DNA of 64,000 nucleotides from Halorussus lipolyticus (GCF_029338375.1 NZ_CP119804.1:1054001-1118000), one strand, 5' to 3'. Counted from the first letter of the stretch, positions 16,978-25,822 are shown. Translations and numbers: made by a program. Notes: generated by a model not told the origin, from the letters alone.

Positions 16978-18456
16978 TCAATCAGATGCGAGAAACGACA
17001 CGACGGTCCGGGGGTTCACCAGACCGCTGGCGATGGACAGGCCTGCCCAGACCGCGACCCCGAGGAGGACCACCCCGGCCAGCGAAATCGCGTTCGAGAT
17101 GAGCGGCGTCGAAGCGAAGACGACCGCCGCCATCCCGATGGCGGTCCCGCCGATGAGTGCCACCGACCGCCCGAGGTCCGACAGCGCGAGGGGTAGCTCT
17201 GACTGCATGACCGAGACGTTGATAGCGGTGTACGCGCCGTAAGTTGCGACCGTGGCGAATCCGGCCCCGACGACGCCGAACCGCGGGATGAGGAGCAGGT
17301 TCAGCACGAAGTTGGCTCCCGCGGTCACGCCCTTCGCAATCGCCCGGATTCGCGCCCGACCGAGGAAGTCGAGCGTCTTGGTCGTAATCTTGTTGATGGC
17401 CCGGAGGACGACGTAGGCCCCGAACACCTGCACGACGGGAACCGCCGAGAGGTACTCCTCGCCGAAGACGACTCGGACCGTCGGCTCTGCGACGAGGACC
17501 AGTCCGACAGCGCCGGGGATGTACAACAGCAGGGTGTACTCGACCGCCTGCTGGTAGAGTTCTGCCGCCCGGTCTAACTGCTCGTTGGCCTTCTGCTCGC
17601 CGAGTTCGGGCGAGATGGTGAACCCGAGCGACCCGGCGGGCGCGAGGACAGACGACGAAATCTGCTTGGCGATGGTGTAGAACCCGACCGCGGCGGGGTT
17701 GAGCAGGACGCCGATGAGGATGGTGTCGATTTTGTTGTTCAGCACGCCCGCGCCCTTCGTCACCGTGAGGGGGACGCTGTACTCCAGCACGCGCCGGGAG
17801 AGGCCCTCCTCCGGGGAGTCAGCCTTCTCGTGTCGGGAGTAGAACTTCCGGTAGAGGATGGCAGTCCCGACCAGCATCGCCAGCCCAGCCCCGGCAAGGT
17901 AGCCGAGCATCGCGCCGACCGCCCCGAGGCCGAGGCCGAAGACGAACACGACCACGAACACGACCCGGTTGGCGTTGTTCACGATTTGGACCAGCGCGCT
18001 CCACTCGACCCGGTTGAACCCCTGAAACAGCAGGCTGTTGAACACACTCAGCGAGTGAACTCCGAGGTAGCCGGCCCCGACCAGCAGGAGCGGCGCGAGT
18101 TCCGGCTCGCCGATGAACCGGGCGATAGGTTGGTTGGCGACCGCGAGGACGCCCCCGACCAGCGCGACGAGCGCCAGTCGGTACTTCAGCGCCGCCAGCA
18201 GGACGTGGGGAATCTGGGCCGGGTCGTTCTCCTTGAACTCCGAGACGTACCGCGCCGCGGACTTGGCCAGCCCCAAGTCGCTGAACAGTCGCGCGACGCC
18301 GACGACCGACAGACCCAGAAAGAGGAGACCGTACTCGGCGGGTTGGAGCAGGTACCGGGTCAGAAGCACCATCAGGGCGGCGTTGGCCGAGATATGGACG
18401 ATGCGCCCGAGGAAGGTGAGTCTGAACCCCTTCGAGAGTCGGTTGCCGGCCGACAT
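16978..18456 (-). CDS. Second polysaccharide flippase
   Basis: The 492-residue membrane protein starts MSAGNRLSKGFRLTFLGRI and shares its layout with the gene at 15230: PAEYGLLFLGLSVVGVARLFSDLGLAKSAARYVSEF matches the same region there, as do the later LSRRVLEYSVPLT and LDFLGRARIRAIAKG blocks. Twelve or more helices are visible. Function is export of lipid-linked glycan. The open frame extends to 18669 without conserved features, and ATG 18456 is preferred. A 45-residue ORF ends exactly on this ATG. Confidence 0.88.
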   Translation of the reverse strand: MSAGNRLSKGFRLTFLGRIVHISANAALMVLLTRYLLQPAEYGLLFLGLSVVGVARLFSDLGLAKSAARYVSEFKENDPAQIPHVLLAALKYRLALVALVGGVLAVANQPIARFIGEPELAPLLLVGAGYLGVHSLSVFNSLLFQGFNRVEWSALVQIVNNANRVVFVVVFVFGLGLGAVGAMLGYLAGAGLAMLVGTAILYRKFYSRHEKADSPEEGLSRRVLEYSVPLTVTKGAGVLNNKIDTILIGVLLNPAAVGFYTIAKQISSSVLAPAGSLGFTISPELGEQKANEQLDRAAELYQQAVEYTLLLYIPGAVGLVLVAEPTVRVVFGEEYLSAVPVVQVFGAYVVLRAINKITTKTLDFLGRARIRAIAKGVTAGANFVLNLLLIPRFGVVGAGFATVATYGAYTAINVSVMQSELPLALSDLGRSVALIGGTAIGMAAVVFASTPLISNAISLAGVVLLGVAVWAGLSIASGLVNPRTVVSFLASD

Positions 18457-18593
18457 CAGTGCGCGTTCGAGGCGAGGAGTTCGCTCAATTCGCCGACGCT
18501 CGGCGCGGCGTCTGGTCGGTTCTCGCGCGTCGAATCGGGTCTCGCGTCGTTGGCCCGGTCGTCGCTCGGTGGTCTCGTTCGGAGAGCGTACAT
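18456..18593 (-). CDS. Possible 45-residue small protein coupled to flippase
   Basis: ATG 18593 lies 29 nt after AGAACAAAG (18622-18630), the spacing seen at other glycan promoters. The 45-codon frame ends in TGATG shared with the flippase start. The product (MYALRTRPPSDDRANDARP..., ending SVGELSELLASNAH) is charged, with a possible short C-terminal helix and no known domain. Position and stop/start overlap favour translation. Nothing in the residues proves it. Confidence 0.35.
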   Translation of the reverse strand: MYALRTRPPSDDRANDARPDSTRENRPDAAPSVGELSELLASNAH

Positions 18594-18621
18594 CTCTGCT
18601 GAAAGCCACGTGAAATGTCGG

Positions 18622-18641
18622 CTTTGTTCTGTGCCGGCACC
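18622..18641 (-). promoter_or_regulatory. Variant AGAACAAAG promoter element
   Basis: AGAACAAAG on the minus strand, one change from the consensus. It ends 29 nt before the small ORF at 18593 and 166 nt before the flippase ATG. Confidence 0.4.
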
Positions 18642-18942
18642 CGACCGACGTGACGGTGCCTACCGCCACCGCAGGCCGACCATACGCTGGTCAGCCAGAG
18701 CGTACGACCGACAGCACTCACTGCCGGGTGCGCCCCGTGGTCGTCACAGGCCACGCCAGAATTGCGGTTTCAGAGCTACTGCGGTCTAATTAGCGCGATT
18801 AATCGCCGATTTCCTCGCCAAACGGTCACCGTTTATATGGGCAAGTGTCCGTTACCTTGGTGATACGAACCCGCGGACTGCACCGCCGATTCGGACTCTG
18901 TGACGCCCGAATCTAGCCATCAAATTTAAATAGGAAATATCA
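18642..18942. other. Divergent gap, nothing further recognised
   Basis: Apart from the flippase promoter variant to its left and the CATTGA promoter to its right, no gene, repeat or RNA is apparent here. Confidence 0.4.
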
Positions 18943-18990
18943 CATTGAACGAATTCCGCCAACTATTTAATAGGGTAGTTGGACATTGAA
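18943..18990 (+). promoter_or_regulatory. Twin CATTGAA boxes with TATA box
   Basis: CATTGAA at 18943-18949 and again at 18984-18990, 41 bp apart, enclose TATTTAA (18964-18970), centred 29 nt before the ATG at 18996. The same pair and spacing precede the two paralogous genes at 41266 and 43519. Confidence 0.7.
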
Positions 18991-18995
18991 TCCGC

Positions 18996-20447
18996 ATGGC
19001 ACGCGAACACGACACGGCACGAAATGGTGACGACGAGTCCGCCGGATTCGACCGGCGTTCCTACCTCCGACTCGCCGGTACCGCGATAGCATCGTCCGCG
19101 ATTGTGGGAGCAAGTGGCTCCGCAGTCGCTGTGGAGTACGACACCGTAACCGTCTCGGCAGGCGATACCCGAACGTTCTCGGTCGGGAGCGGCGAGACGC
19201 TCGAAAACACCCTCATCGACATCACCGCCGACGGCGCGTCCGCCCGCATCGTCACCAGCGGGAGCGGGTGGACCGTCCGGAACGTCGGTCTCAAGGGCCA
19301 GCATCCCGGTGGCCACCACCAGATGATTGTCCGCGTGGACGACCCCGACGGAACCGGTCGCCTCGAAAACGTCTTCCTCGGCAACGAGCAGGCCGACCGG
19401 AGCGCCAAGGGCGGCATCTACTGGGACAGCGCGAGTAGCGAGAAAGGCACCATCGTCCTCGACCGCGTTCACATCGCCAACAAGGTTGACAACGGTTTCT
19501 ACGGCGAGGGCGACGGCTACGGCCACCAAATCGTCAAGAACTGCTACTTCCACAACAACACCATCTCGAACGTCCGGGTCGGGTCACGCCACTCGACCAG
19601 TCGCGTGGTCAATACCACGGTCCACATCGACGGCGGCAACCCGCCCTGCGGGGCCGGTTGCTCGTCGCCCGGTTCGACCAACACCCGCGCCATCTGGGCG
19701 TGGTTCGGCGAGGTCCACGTCGAGGACTGCGACATCAAGGGCGCGCCCCTGCTGACGAAAGAGGGCGGGAGCATCACCCAGTCGAACACTCGCGTGGGGA
19801 GCGCCGCGGACACCTCGCCGCCTGAAGGCGTCCCGATGACCGCCGAGGAGGCCGCCAGCGGCGGGTCCTCCTCGGGCGACTCGGGGTCCGGCGACACCAC
19901 GACCGGAGACGGGTCGAGCGAGACCTCTTGGGACACCATCACCATCGACAGCGACGGCGGCGGCCTCGCACCCTACGAGTTCACCGTCAGCGGCGAGGTC
20001 CAGAAGAACGAGGATTCCTACGAGGACACCGTGGAAGGCGCGACTGCGAGCGGCTCTGTCGGCCCGGAGCGCGGCGTCGATAGCTTCGACTACACCGGCG
20101 AGATTACGGCGTTCAGCCTCGACGGCCCCGCGACGGTCTACCGCAACGGCCAAGAGGTCAACCCGGCCACGCTCGGCGAGAGCGAGACCCAACTTCCGAA
20201 CACGCTCATCCTCGACGGCACCGACTCGCCCAACCGAGCGAGCGACTACGCCTTCGAGGTCAGCGGCGACTTAGAGAAGAGCGCGGAACTCGGCTCCATC
20301 AACCCCTACGACAGCATCTCCGGCGGAACGGTCGAGGGCCGCGTCATCGGCGGCAAGGACGCCTACCGGTACTCGGGCGACATCACGAACTTCCGTATCG
20401 AGGGGTCGCTGGCCGTCAGTATCGACGACGCCGACGACTCGAAGTAA
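18996..20447 (+). CDS. Tat-exported beta-helix surface protein (paralogue 1)
   Basis: The 483-residue protein has a twin-arginine signal, DRRSYLRLAGTAIASSAIVG. Residues 50-270 read as a right-handed parallel beta-helix: short repeating strands around LENTLIDITADGASARIV and WTVRNVGLKGQHPGG, with Cys pairs in NPPCGAGCSSPG. A Ser/Gly/Thr linker (288-310) leads to two tandem copies of a ~75-residue domain (about 325-390 and 410-478), both with FxxSGxxxK and a GEITAFSLDG-like end. Such proteins bind or cleave polysaccharides, but no pectate-lyase catalytic set is visible. Two close paralogues lie at 39710 and 41990. Confidence 0.82.
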   Translation: MAREHDTARNGDDESAGFDRRSYLRLAGTAIASSAIVGASGSAVAVEYDTVTVSAGDTRTFSVGSGETLENTLIDITADGASARIVTSGSGWTVRNVGLKGQHPGGHHQMIVRVDDPDGTGRLENVFLGNEQADRSAKGGIYWDSASSEKGTIVLDRVHIANKVDNGFYGEGDGYGHQIVKNCYFHNNTISNVRVGSRHSTSRVVNTTVHIDGGNPPCGAGCSSPGSTNTRAIWAWFGEVHVEDCDIKGAPLLTKEGGSITQSNTRVGSAADTSPPEGVPMTAEEAASGGSSSGDSGSGDTTTGDGSSETSWDTITIDSDGGGLAPYEFTVSGEVQKNEDSYEDTVEGATASGSVGPERGVDSFDYTGEITAFSLDGPATVYRNGQEVNPATLGESETQLPNTLILDGTDSPNRASDYAFEVSGDLEKSAELGSINPYDSISGGTVEGRVIGGKDAYRYSGDITNFRIEGSLAVSIDDADDSK

Positions 20448-20503
20448 CTTCCACTGTTCTTCCGTTTATCGGCGCGGCCTAAAACGAGCGAAAAGCGACG
20501 CGC

Positions 20504-21613
20504 TCAGTCGTCGGTGGCGGCGACCGAGGGACGACTCTCGACCATCTCTCGATCCGCTTCGGCACGAATCTCGTTGATTAAAGCAATCGTCCACTTGCCC
20601 TCCTCCATCGGGACGGGCATCTCGCCGCCGTGAGCCAGCGCCTTTGCTTCGGCGTCGATTTGGTAGTAGTGGGGTTTGAGGCTCTTTTCGGTCTCCCAAC
20701 TCTCGTCGCGCTTGCTCTTTGCGACCTTCAGGACGTTATCGACCGACCCGCGGACGTGGCCGACCACCTTGTCCACCGTGTTCTGGACGCGCGTGACCGA
20801 CGAGGACACGTAGTGCTTGTCGAGTTCGACCACGCTCTGAGAGACCAAATCGACCGTCAGCGACTTCTTCTCGCCGTGGAGCATGAGTTGTCGCTGGGGG
20901 ATGGACCCCGAGATGAGTTTGACGTTACACAGCACGCCCTCGTCGGTGGTGTACTGGAGTTGGGCGCTGTCGTAGGTGAAATCGTAGTCGTACTCGCCCG
21001 AGAGATTGGTGGTCGCCTTGACCGACTCGCGGTCCTTCGGGAATCCGCCCGCGCTGAGCGCCAGATAGATGGGATGGGGCAGGCCCTCCTCGAACTCGCC
21101 GCCGGGCAGGTCGAAGGCCCACTCGCCGCGGTTGGCGTCGTCGGGCAGGGTGTCGCCGGTGTGAACGAGGTCGATGCCCCAGAGTTCGCCGAGTTCGCCC
21201 GACTCGACGCGCTCCATCGCTGTCCGCATCGCCGGGGTGAACCGGTGGTTGTGCATCACCGAGACGGGCACGTCGTGTTCGTCGGCCGCGGCCCGTAGCT
21301 CCTCGAACTCCTCGACTGTCTCGGTGATTGGCTTCTCTATCATCACCGGGATGCCCGCCTCGATGGCCTGCTTGGCCAGCGGGAAGTGAGACTGGACCGG
21401 CGTGCAGATGTGAAGCCAGTCGAGGTCCTCGGCGTCGATGAGCGATTCCACGTCGAAGTACGCCCGGATACCGTACTCGTCGGCGGTCGTCTTCGCTCTC
21501 TCCTCGTCGAGGTCGCACACCGCCACCAGTTCGGTCTCCGGACACTTCTGGAGGCCCGAAAGGTGCCGGTCAGATACGTTTCCTGCGCCGATGACTGCGG
21601 ATTCCAGCGCCAT
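20504..21613 (-). CDS. Gfo/Idh/MocA family oxidoreductase
   Basis: The 369-residue protein has an N-terminal Rossmann domain (AVIGAGNVSDRHLSGL) and the signature Lys of the family in VMIEKPITETVEEF (about residue 93). The C-terminal half is the family's beta-sheet domain. It oxidises or reduces a sugar or nucleotide sugar with NAD(P). HNHRFTPAM is in the usual substrate region. It is transcribed alone from an ATAACAATA element 27 nt before the ATG. It differs from the pathway dehydrogenase at 34240. Confidence 0.87.
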   Translation of the reverse strand: MALESAVIGAGNVSDRHLSGLQKCPETELVAVCDLDEERAKTTADEYGIRAYFDVESLIDAEDLDWLHICTPVQSHFPLAKQAIEAGIPVMIEKPITETVEEFEELRAAADEHDVPVSVMHNHRFTPAMRTAMERVESGELGELWGIDLVHTGDTLPDDANRGEWAFDLPGGEFEEGLPHPIYLALSAGGFPKDRESVKATTNLSGEYDYDFTYDSAQLQYTTDEGVLCNVKLISGSIPQRQLMLHGEKKSLTVDLVSQSVVELDKHYVSSSVTRVQNTVDKVVGHVRGSVDNVLKVAKSKRDESWETEKSLKPHYYQIDAEAKALAHGGEMPVPMEEGKWTIALINEIRAEADREMVESRPSVAATDD

Positions 21614-21639
21614 GCGACCTATAATATTTGTCCGCTATG

Positions 21640-21659
21640 TATTGTTATGTACCGTATGA
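21640..21659 (-). promoter_or_regulatory. ATAACAATA promoter element
   Basis: The nonamer variant ATAACAATA (minus strand) is preceded by TCATACGG at the conserved distance and ends 27 nt before the ATG at 21613. Confidence 0.5.
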
Positions 21660-21749
21660 AAACGCTCCGGAGCGCGAGAATCGAGCGTACGAGGCCCCAG
21701 AGGAATTTTTCGGTCGCGTCAGGCCGTGATTGTAGCCGAGAAAGCGCCT

Positions 21750-22553
21750 TCAGAGGTCCCGCAGGTCGGGGTGTTCGTGGCGCACGTCCACGTTCCCGAA
21801 CCCGTTTTCGGCCACCTCGTCTCTGGTGGCCTGCCACTTTTGGTGGCGCGCCAGAATCCAGACCGGGACCTCCTCGACGCCTAGCACCTTCGCAAGCGAC
21901 AGGCGATTCCGGCCGTCGTAGAACAGCAGGTCACCATCCCGACCGACGTTGACGGTTATCTCGTCGAGCAGGAACCGCTCGGGAACCGGATACTGGCTGT
22001 TCTCGATGGGGTTGGCGACGTTCTTCTCGGCCAACTCGCGCTGGGACCGGTAGCCGTTCTCCCGAATCTTCTCGTAGAGGCTGTCCAACCGCCGGCACCG
22101 CTGTTCGAACTCGCGTATCGAACCGCAGTCCCACCGGGTCCGCCCGTTCCGAATCTGGGTGGTGATTCGGTCGAAGAAGTCGGTTTCACTCCACGGGACG
22201 CCCTCCTCGAAGTGGGCCGCGAAGGCCTCGTAGATGTCGGTGTCCTCGAATCGAGTTTCGAGGAGGTCCCAGTCGCCGCCCAGCACGTCGCCCGCGTGCT
22301 TGAACTGGGCCTTGGGCAGACTCTCGGCGGTGACGTACTCGATGCGGTCGGGACTGACCCACGTAATCTCGTAGGGGTCGATGGGCGCTCCTCGCCAGTT
22401 CAGCGTCGCCTTCCGGAACTGGGTGGCTCGCAGGTGAGACCGCATGTAGAGGCTCCACCCTCGCTGAATCGCGTCGCCGTACTCCGAGTTCTCCATCAGA
22501 TTTCGCCCCGTCCCCTTCACGAGTTCTGCCAGAGAGTGGACTCTCCGATTCAT
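21750..22553 (-). CDS. ParB/sulfiredoxin-fold-like protein of unknown function
   Basis: From ATG 22553 the protein has 267 residues (GTG 22562 would add three). The first two-thirds is unassigned and aromatic-rich. The last third contains ERFLLDEITVNVGRDGDLL then DGRNRLSLAKVLGVEEVPVW and LARH, which resembles the ParB-type nuclease/sulfiredoxin fold motif DGRHRL. It is not a chromosome-partition ParB: no HTH follows. It sits among sugar-modifying genes with its own ATAACAATG element, so a nucleotide- or sugar-transfer role is possible but unproven. Confidence 0.55.
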   Translation of the reverse strand: MNRRVHSLAELVKGTGRNLMENSEYGDAIQRGWSLYMRSHLRATQFRKATLNWRGAPIDPYEITWVSPDRIEYVTAESLPKAQFKHAGDVLGGDWDLLETRFEDTDIYEAFAAHFEEGVPWSETDFFDRITTQIRNGRTRWDCGSIREFEQRCRRLDSLYEKIRENGYRSQRELAEKNVANPIENSQYPVPERFLLDEITVNVGRDGDLLFYDGRNRLSLAKVLGVEEVPVWILARHQKWQATRDEVAENGFGNVDVRHEHPDLRDL

Positions 22554-22584
22554 ATTCGTCACCTCGGAGTAGCACCACGCTCTA

Positions 22585-22604
22585 CATTGTTATACCCCGT
22601 TTAC
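22585..22604 (-). promoter_or_regulatory. ATAACAATG promoter element
   Basis: ATAACAATG (22585-22593, minus strand), preceded by GTAAACGG, ends 32 nt before ATG 22553 and 23 nt before GTG 22562. Confidence 0.45.
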
Positions 22605-22725
22605 GTAACTCTCGGTGGGCCTACCGTGAGTCGCCACAGCAGAAGGCTCGTCGTTCCCGAGGACGAATCGGTCCAACGGGAGCCTGATAGACTGAAAAAG
22701 AGGTATCGCGGAGTCGAAGCGCAGG

Positions 22726-24540
22726 CTACGCCGTGCTGTTCGTCTCGCTGGCGGTCAGGTAGACCTGCACGCCGCCGTTGGTCTCGACCCGCGAGAGGCC
22801 GGGCGTCGAGTCGAGCGACCGGAAGCCGTCGCGGTCGAACCGGAAGCCATCGTACACCTGCAAGTCCTGTTGCTTGGCCCGGTCGGTGTACGCGAGATAC
22901 CGGTCCTCGTAGTGGCGGGCGATGTACTCCCCGGTGAAGTTCTCGTCCACTGCGGGATGTTTCTCGTTGGCGTAGAGACTCCCGACCGCCATCTTGCGTT
23001 CTCTGCTCTCCTGATAGCCCAGCACCGCGTCGGACCAGCGTTCGCCCGACCCCCGGATGCCGATGAGGGGGGCCGAACCCTTGTACTCGATTGCGGTCTC
23101 GAACCCGTTCATCTGGGCCTCGGTGACGTGGCTGGAAGTCTGGTACATGTACGGCGACTGGTAGAGGCTGGGCACCGACAGCGCCAGCATTACCACCATC
23201 ACGACGCCGAGCGCGGTCCGGGCGCTTCCCGACGAGTACCGCGTCGAGAGGCGCTCGACGCCCTTCGAGAGCGCGATTGCGCCGAGAATCGTGATGAGCA
23301 CGAGCATGAAGCCCAGTTGGCGGAAGTGAAGCTTCTCGTAGCTAACCACGAAGTAGGCGGTGAACAGCGTGCCGATGGGGACCAATCCGATTCCGAGGTA
23401 GCGCACGAACGCCGACACGTCCGGCGAGTCCTCGATTCTGCCGAGGAAGCCAGTCAGAATCAGCAGGCCCGCCAGTCCGCAGAACACGGTGGCGACGAGG
23501 AACAGTTTGACGAACAGTATCGGGACCGACCCGCCGATGGACGACAGCGAGACCGCTCGCTGAGTCACCGTCCCGCCGACCTGCGGGCCGTTCAGAATCA
23601 TGTTGAGGAGGGCCGAGGCCGCCCCGGACGCTCGCTCGTGGCGGGGTGCCCACACCAAGAACGCGCCGCCGATGAACAGCGTCTGGAGCGCCAGCAGGGG
23701 GTGGTCGCCTTCGCGGGTGCCCCACCACTTCGCTATCACCTGCAGGCCCAGAATCGAGACGAAGACGAACACGACGTTGAGCGCCTGTTGGGGGTGAATC
23801 AACACGATTGCGGCCGACGCCACCGCCATCAGGACGCCTGTCGGGGTTCCGACCAGCAGTTCGTCCCGGTCTGCCTCCACGAGGTATCGCGCCAGCAGGA
23901 AGACCACCAGCGGGAGAAAGAGGATGGCCTGCGAAGTCGGGTGAGCCATCTGGTAGACGCTGATGTTGGTGATGGGCAAGAGGAGAAAGCCAGACAGCGC
24001 CGCGGTGGCCGAGGCGAGTCTGCTGTGGGTCATCGTCCACGTCGCCAGCGGGAGGAACACGAGGAACACCGCGCTGAACGCCATAATCATGACCAAGATT
24101 GCGCGGTTCAGCGCCATCCCGGTCGCGTCCGAGAGGAAGATGGCGATGGTGTGGGTGCCGGGGTAGAGCAGGTCGAGGACCCCCATCCGGCCCGACGCGA
24201 TGTCCTTGGCCCACCCGAGGTGGGTCAGCGAGTCGCCAGCGCCGAAGAAGTAGTACGACCGCAGGACCGGAACCGACGCGATGGCGAGCGCAGAGAGGCC
24301 GCCCAGCGCCAGCGCGAGTTTCCGCGGTCGGCCTGCTCCTCGGAGGCCGACGAACACGCCGACCAGCAGGGCCGTCCCCGCGCCGAGCCAGAACGCCAGC
24401 GGCGTTTCAGCGTAAATCGACAGTTCGTAGGTCTCTGGCGGCGACCCGTGCGCGACGAGGACCGCCACAGCGAGCGACACAAAACCGACGAGGAGTGCGC
24501 CTTTCTCCCATCTCCGGGAGTCGTGAGTGTCCGAAGCCAT
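22726..24540 (-). CDS. Polytopic membrane protein, candidate GT-C glycosyltransferase
   Basis: The 604-residue protein has about 12-13 transmembrane helices followed by a soluble C-terminal domain (about 475-604). Between helices near residue 95 is YYFFGAGDSLTHLGWAKDI, an acidic loop in the place where GT-C enzymes such as oligosaccharyltransferases and mannosyltransferases carry a catalytic Asp. No exact family is recognised. Context (flippases, sugar oxidoreductase, glycosyltransferases) favours transfer or polymerisation of a glycan outside the membrane. Promoter element ATAACAAAG is 61 nt before the ATG. Confidence 0.6.
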   Translation of the reverse strand: MASDTHDSRRWEKGALLVGFVSLAVAVLVAHGSPPETYELSIYAETPLAFWLGAGTALLVGVFVGLRGAGRPRKLALALGGLSALAIASVPVLRSYYFFGAGDSLTHLGWAKDIASGRMGVLDLLYPGTHTIAIFLSDATGMALNRAILVMIMAFSAVFLVFLPLATWTMTHSRLASATAALSGFLLLPITNISVYQMAHPTSQAILFLPLVVFLLARYLVEADRDELLVGTPTGVLMAVASAAIVLIHPQQALNVVFVFVSILGLQVIAKWWGTREGDHPLLALQTLFIGGAFLVWAPRHERASGAASALLNMILNGPQVGGTVTQRAVSLSSIGGSVPILFVKLFLVATVFCGLAGLLILTGFLGRIEDSPDVSAFVRYLGIGLVPIGTLFTAYFVVSYEKLHFRQLGFMLVLITILGAIALSKGVERLSTRYSSGSARTALGVVMVVMLALSVPSLYQSPYMYQTSSHVTEAQMNGFETAIEYKGSAPLIGIRGSGERWSDAVLGYQESRERKMAVGSLYANEKHPAVDENFTGEYIARHYEDRYLAYTDRAKQQDLQVYDGFRFDRDGFRSLDSTPGLSRVETNGGVQVYLTASETNSTA

Positions 24541-24934
24541 GTGTAATCAGACCGCGCCCGGTCGGACGCGTAGCTACCTCCAAACGTCCCCGTCTCTGGG
24601 CTTTGTTATGGGCCGCCTGAAACGCCGTAGGGCCTGTCGATGGCGTCCTCGGCGACCGTCGCTGGCAGAGGTCACGTGGGGAACCCGCTCGCCGTGTCGC
24701 GCGGGAGGGTCCTCGGCGAGGCAGGCGAGAACGCCGAGAGTAAATAAAGGAATGAGTAGTTGTCTAAAGAACGGAATAATATATCTTAAAGATAGGTCGT
24801 TGATTCTAATACACCGTGGTTGGTTCGAAAACCAGCGATTCGTCGCCGGCCAACTTTGCGATAGCCGCCACCTTCATTAGCACGTGGGGACGAACAGCCA
24901 ACAGACCGAAATCACAACTCGGAATTGAGTAAAT
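24541..24934. other. Gap with promoter element and AT-rich island
   Basis: ATAACAAAG (24601-24609, minus strand, upstream TCAGGCGG) serves the membrane protein gene. At 24745-24800 an AT-rich stretch with GTCTAAAGAACGGAATAATA fits the 21-bp repeat family. No gene is seen. Confidence 0.5.
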
Positions 24935-25105
24935 ATGGTTGGTAAGTACGAGACCAGAAACAATCGGGACGTATCGAGACACCGCTGTGGTGACCGCTAC
25001 GAGGCTTATGAGACCGACTCCGGAACCGTCGTGGTCTTCGACAGCGAGAATCCGCGAGCGTGGATTGAGTCCGACGATACCGTCTCGCCGTCCTCGCGGA
25101 CGTAG
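24935..25105 (+). CDS. Small acidic haloarchaeal protein (pair member 1)
   Basis: A 56-residue protein, MVGKYETRNNRDVSRHRCGD..., with the core GTVVVFDSENPRAWIESDD. The pattern (hydrophobic VVV(F/Y)D, two or three residues, then AW(I/L)xSD) matches a small protein family common in Halobacteria and of unknown function. A second copy follows 105 bp downstream. The size suggests a single small beta unit. It has one Cys. It is too short for many gene callers. Confidence 0.7.
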   Translation: MVGKYETRNNRDVSRHRCGDRYEAYETDSGTVVVFDSENPRAWIESDDTVSPSSRT

Positions 25106-25210
25106 CCGCCTCGTCACTGCCCTACGGGACCCCCGATAACACTTATCAAGCTACGGCGGTAAGTTACCGATAGAAACCCGATTACCGACCGTAATCGAGA
25201 ACTCGAACAG

Positions 25211-25378
25211 ATGACTGAGAAATACGACAGCGAGAACAACCGCGACGAGGAGGAACCCGAAACCGAACGCTACGGCGCGTTCAGCGACGGTGCTGGCGAA
25301 GTCGTCGTCTACGACACCACGAACAACGCCGCGTGGCTCAAGTCCGACGCGGCGGTCGAGATCGAAGCGATGGCCTGA
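25211..25378 (+). CDS. Small acidic haloarchaeal protein (pair member 2)
   Basis: The 55-residue paralogue reads MTEKYDSENNRDEEEPETER... and keeps the core GEVVVYDTTNNAAWLKSD. It is more acidic at the N-terminus than its neighbour. The leader contains the inverted repeat CGATTAC (25179-25185) / GTAATCG (25191-25197), a possible operator or hairpin ending 13 nt before the ATG. Tandem duplication of the upstream gene is the simplest explanation. Confidence 0.7.
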   Translation: MTEKYDSENNRDEEEPETERYGAFSDGAGEVVVYDTTNNAAWLKSDAAVEIEAMA

Positions 25379-25626
25379 TTTCGGAACCACAAGAGCAGTT
25401 GAGACCGCAATCTCCTCGAAAGCCCTCGCGCGGTTCGCGGTCACGTGAGGGGTGCGCGGCGCTCCGCGCCGCGACTGGCGAGTGGTGGAACCGCGAGCGA
25501 AGCGAACGCAGACGCCAAGGAGTTGGCCTGTCTCACCGAGCGAAGCACATGGTAGTCGCCCCGTCTCGACCACAGACTGCGGGTCCTGACCCCGACGCCA
25601 GAAGTTGCCCCAACCGCAGACCGCGG

Positions 25627-25664
25627 GTCCTGAACTCGACGCCCGCGGGTGTCGAGTTCAGGAC
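25627..25664. repeat. 38-nt palindrome over a gene end
   Basis: GTCCTGAACTCGAC (25627-25640) and GTCGAGTTCAGGAC (25651-25664) are a perfect 14-bp inverted repeat; the 10-nt spacer contains CCCGCGGG, also self-complementary. It covers the stop codon of the zinc-ribbon gene. Just upstream, CAGACTGCGGGTCCTGA at 25569 recurs with one change at 25617. Confidence 0.6.
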
Positions 25665-25822
25665 GGATGCTGGTGCTTGATTCGCTCGGCGACCTGTCCG
25701 GGGACCGGCGTCCCGCAGTCCCGGCACTTCCACGTCCGGGTCGTGTGGCCCTGCTCTTTTTCGAGGTCCTGCTTGAACCGCAGGACCGCGCCGCAGGTAC
25801 ACTGGTGCGTCGCTGAGGACAT
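25658..25822 (-). CDS. Small zinc-ribbon protein
   Basis: The 54-residue protein has CTCG near the start and KCRDCG near residue 35, a CxC...CxxC arrangement that would bind one zinc. Between them lies a charged segment FKQDLEKEQGHTTRTW, and the tail is basic. Small single-zinc-finger proteins of this size are abundant in haloarchaea and several affect biofilm or regulation, but this one cannot be matched to a characterised member. Its stop lies within a strong palindrome. Confidence 0.65.
   Translation of the reverse strand: MSSATHQCTCGAVLRFKQDLEKEQGHTTRTWKCRDCGTPVPGQVAERIKHQHPS

Noticed and set aside
18485..18754. 89-codon minus-strand ORF upstream of the second flippase
   Set aside because: It has no start near the promoter element and overlaps the better-placed 45-codon ORF in another frame.
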